Assembly: GCA_014904845.1 (NCBI GenBank)
Contig: MU119496.1
Span: forward strand, 1 to 63,841
Length of the DNA: 63,841 nt
From: Acephala macrosclerotiorum
Taxonomy: Eukaryota > Ascomycota > Leotiomycetes > Helotiales > Mollisiaceae
Reading direction: 5' to 3'
The notes beneath the pieces were generated by a model. It made no database searches, was not told the origin of the DNA, and was given only the letters and a program-made list of their open reading frames with translations. This document shows positions 61,101 through 63,841 of the stretch, in pieces (positions within the stretch are counted from its first letter, which is position 1; the number at the start of each line of letters is the position of its first letter). A program made the position numbers and the translations under genes.

Positions 61101-63841
61101 TACGTTTTTATTTTTAATTACAAATAATCTATTTTCAATTTTTCGATTAATTTTACGTTTTTTAATTAAAATTAAAATTATTTTAATATAATTAAATTCA
61201 ATTATAATAAATTTATTAATATTTTTTTTTTTTGAATTATTGTTTTTTATTTACAATTTTTCAAATAATTCGTTTATAGTAATATAAATATTTTTTTTAA
61301 TATATTTAATTTTAAAATCAAATAATTGTATTTAAACGAATTAATAAATAATTAAAATATTTAAAAAATTTATTATTACTCGATTTAATTAAATAATAAA
61401 CGTATTAATATTCGTTTTAAAAATAAAATAAATATTATATAATTAAAATCGTAATTTATAAAAATACTTTAAAAATTTTTGATATTCTTTTTTTATTATA
61501 TTATAATTTCGTTTAATAATATTTCAAAATTTTAATTTATATCGAATTATTTGTTTTCGTTTTTTATTATTATATTAATTAAATATTTTTTTATATTTTT
61601 ATTAATTAATATTAATATTTAAAATAATTATTTTTTATTTATTAATAAAATCGTAATAAATTTTACAAAATATTAAAATTGTTATAAATTTGTTTTATAA
61701 AAATACTATAATAATTTTTATTTTTTTTTTTATTTAAAAAATTCGTTTTTTGTAATTAATCGATATAACGATTTAATAATAATATTAAAATATTAAATTT
61801 ATATTCTATAATAAATACAAATTTTAATAAAAATTTTAATTTTAAAAATATTATTATATTTAATTTATTTTAAAATTTTAATAATTTTTATATTTTCAAA
61901 AAAATACTTTTTAAAACTATAAATAAAATTAATAATAATTATTTTATTTTAATAAAATTATAATTTAAATTTTATATAAATTTAAATTCTTTCGATTCGA
62001 TTTAACGTTTTATTCAAATTCTAAATATATTTAAAAACAAATCAATAAATCTTTAAAAATATTAATTTATTATTATAATTTATATAAAATTTTTTAATTT
62101 TTATATTATTTAAAAATAATATTACGATTTTAAAAAATATATTTTTTAAAATTATTATAATAATTTAAAGAAATTAAATTATAAAATTAATTATTTTTTA
62201 AAATAATATTATTATTCGTAAAAATTTTAATAAAATTATAAAAATAATTATATTTTTATTTTAAATATTTAATATAAATTAATTATATTTAAAAAAAAAT
62301 TTATTAAAAAAATATAAAAATATTTAATAAATTCTTTAAAAAGTTTATTTATAAAAAAAAATATATTAATATTTTTTAAAATAATTAAATTTATTTTTAT
62401 AATCGTATTAATTAATTAATAAATTTTAGTAATTTTTTTTGCAATTAAAAATTATAAATTTCAATAAAAATTATTATTTTTTTTAAGTATTTCGCGATTA
62501 AATCGTTTTTAAAATATTTTTATTATAATTAAAAATAAAATTTTAAAATAATAAAAATTTTTTTTTATTACATTATATATTAAATTATTTTAATACAAAT
62601 AAACGAATTAATATTTTTATAGATTTTAAAAAAAAAATTTTAATTAAATATTATTATTTTTTTACAATTAAATATTATTTTATTAAATTTTTTTTTTTAA
62701 ATTTTTATAATTAATTCTCAATAAATAAAAATATTAATTACTTAAAAATAAATTGTAATTTTTTTAATATTAAAATAATTTGTAATAATAAATATTTTAT
62801 ATATTTTTTAATATATTTTTAAAATATTTTTCGTATTTTAAATTATTTAAATTAATTTTTTTATTTTTTAAAAAAAATTTTAATTTTATTAATTAAATTA
62901 ATAAATTATATTTTTTTAAATTTGAATTTATATATCGTATTAATATTTATATTAAATAATTTCAAATTAAAATTATTTAACGATAAAATTATTTTTTTTA
63001 TATGAATTTTTTTTTTGTTTTTATATTCAAAAAATTTTTACTTTTATTTTTTTTTAATAAAATAAAATAATTAGTATTTTATATCGTTTTTTAAATATTT
63101 TTTTTTAATATTTATATTTAAAAATAATAATATTATTACCAAAAAATATTTAATAAAAAATTAAAAATAAAAAAAAATTCGTTAAAATATAAAAATTATT
63201 TACGAATTTTAATATTATATTATTTTTTAATAATATTAATATTTAATTTTTTATATTATATTTTTTTTTTAATATTTTTTCGATTTAAAAATATATACGA
63301 ATATAGCGATTTTTAGTAATTTAATACAAATAGATTTTTAAAAAAAAAACAATTATAATCGTACAAATAAAATTAAAATCTTTAAAATTTTAAAATATAT
63401 TATTTTACGAATTATTATCTCTATATTCAATTTGTATTTTTATTGTAATAACAAATAATTATTTTAAAAAAAAAAAATTTATATTATTTACAAAAAAAAA
63501 AAAAATTTTATATTCGATTTTATATTTAATTTTTATTTTTATAATTATTATTTCGATAAATTCGAAATTTTATTTAATAATAATAAATAATTAAAATTTT
63601 TTAACGTTTATAATAATATTATTGAAATCTCGAATTATATACGTAAAAACAATATAATATTTCACATTTTTTATTTGAATTAATTAATTCAAATAAATTA
63701 AAATATAATTTAAAAATAATAATAATATATTTTTTTTTAATTAATAATAAAAAATCAATTTTTACGAGATTAATTTTAAATATTATAAAATTTTTAATAA
63801 TAAAAACAAATTAATTTGTTTTTTTAAATATTCTACAAAAA
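58107..63841. repeat. RIP-degraded AT-rich block 5
   Basis: Composition moves from moderate RIP (to about 61000) to heavy RIP. The first part probably includes the rest of the hAT transposase. On the minus strand near 59880-60150 there is a Lys/Gln/Arg-rich reading that suggests another decayed coding region; I cannot name it. An ATT array lies near 60930-60955. No LTR or terminal repeat was recognised. Confidence 0.5.

Noticed and set aside
1..63841. tRNA or rRNA genes, CRISPR arrays
   Set aside because: No cloverleaf-like or rRNA-like segment was recognised. The tandem repeats lack the equal short repeat/unique spacer structure of CRISPR.

Overview
The window looks like a repeat-rich compartment of a filamentous ascomycete genome. 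Most of it is extremely A+T-rich DNA in which nearly every remaining C sits in a CpG. This is the footprint of RIP (repeat-induced point mutation, C to T preferring CpA). Balanced-composition islands, with sharp edges, lie at 1-445 and about 3344-9150, and a small repeat at 18569-19554 is also nearly unmutated. The 3'-5' exonuclease-like fragment and the fungal types of Copia and hAT element fit an ascomycete; I cannot name the species from sequence alone.

Layout. 1-445: unmutated island, no gene. 446-3343: RIP desert with a T5A microsatellite. 3344-9150: island with a 172-bp minisatellite, a truncated Rv2179c-like exonuclease (minus strand), an orphan exon-like frame (plus strand), and the 3' LTR of a Copia element whose body runs into the next desert. 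9301-16145: RIP desert with a decayed Copia RT/RNase H (plus strand). 16146-24104: RIPed Copia element of 'family 2' (copy A, minus strand), interrupted by a nearly unmutated 986-bp element of unknown class that ends in a strong hairpin. 24105-30843: RIP desert holding a heavily RIPed, expanded second copy of that element (28094-29336). 30844-43472: a second family-2 Copia element (copy B, minus strand, LTRs 208/209 bp), split by a full-length 'family 1' Copia (35376-41702, plus strand, 229-bp LTRs, TSD AATAT). 45170-48010 plus 54342-54752: a third family-2 copy (D, plus strand), split by another full-length family-1 Copia (48011-54341, minus strand, 229-bp LTRs, TSD ATAAA). 54753-63841: moderately to heavily RIPed DNA with a hAT-type transposase remnant (plus strand, about 57083-58106).

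How it fits together. The window is a nest of transposons, and no intact host gene or cellular pathway is visible. Insertion order can be read from the nesting and from the degree of mutation: the desert matrix and family-2 copies are oldest, and the two family-1 Copia elements and the 986-bp element are youngest. Both family-1 copies carry the full gag / protease / integrase / RT / RNase H order, but stop codons from C-to-T and G-to-A changes have inactivated them. The two lie in opposite orientation, as a 6.3-kb inverted repeat around a 6.3-kb spacer. The least-known object is the 986-bp / 1.24-kb hairpin-ended repeat, whose internal module is present once in one copy and three times in the other.
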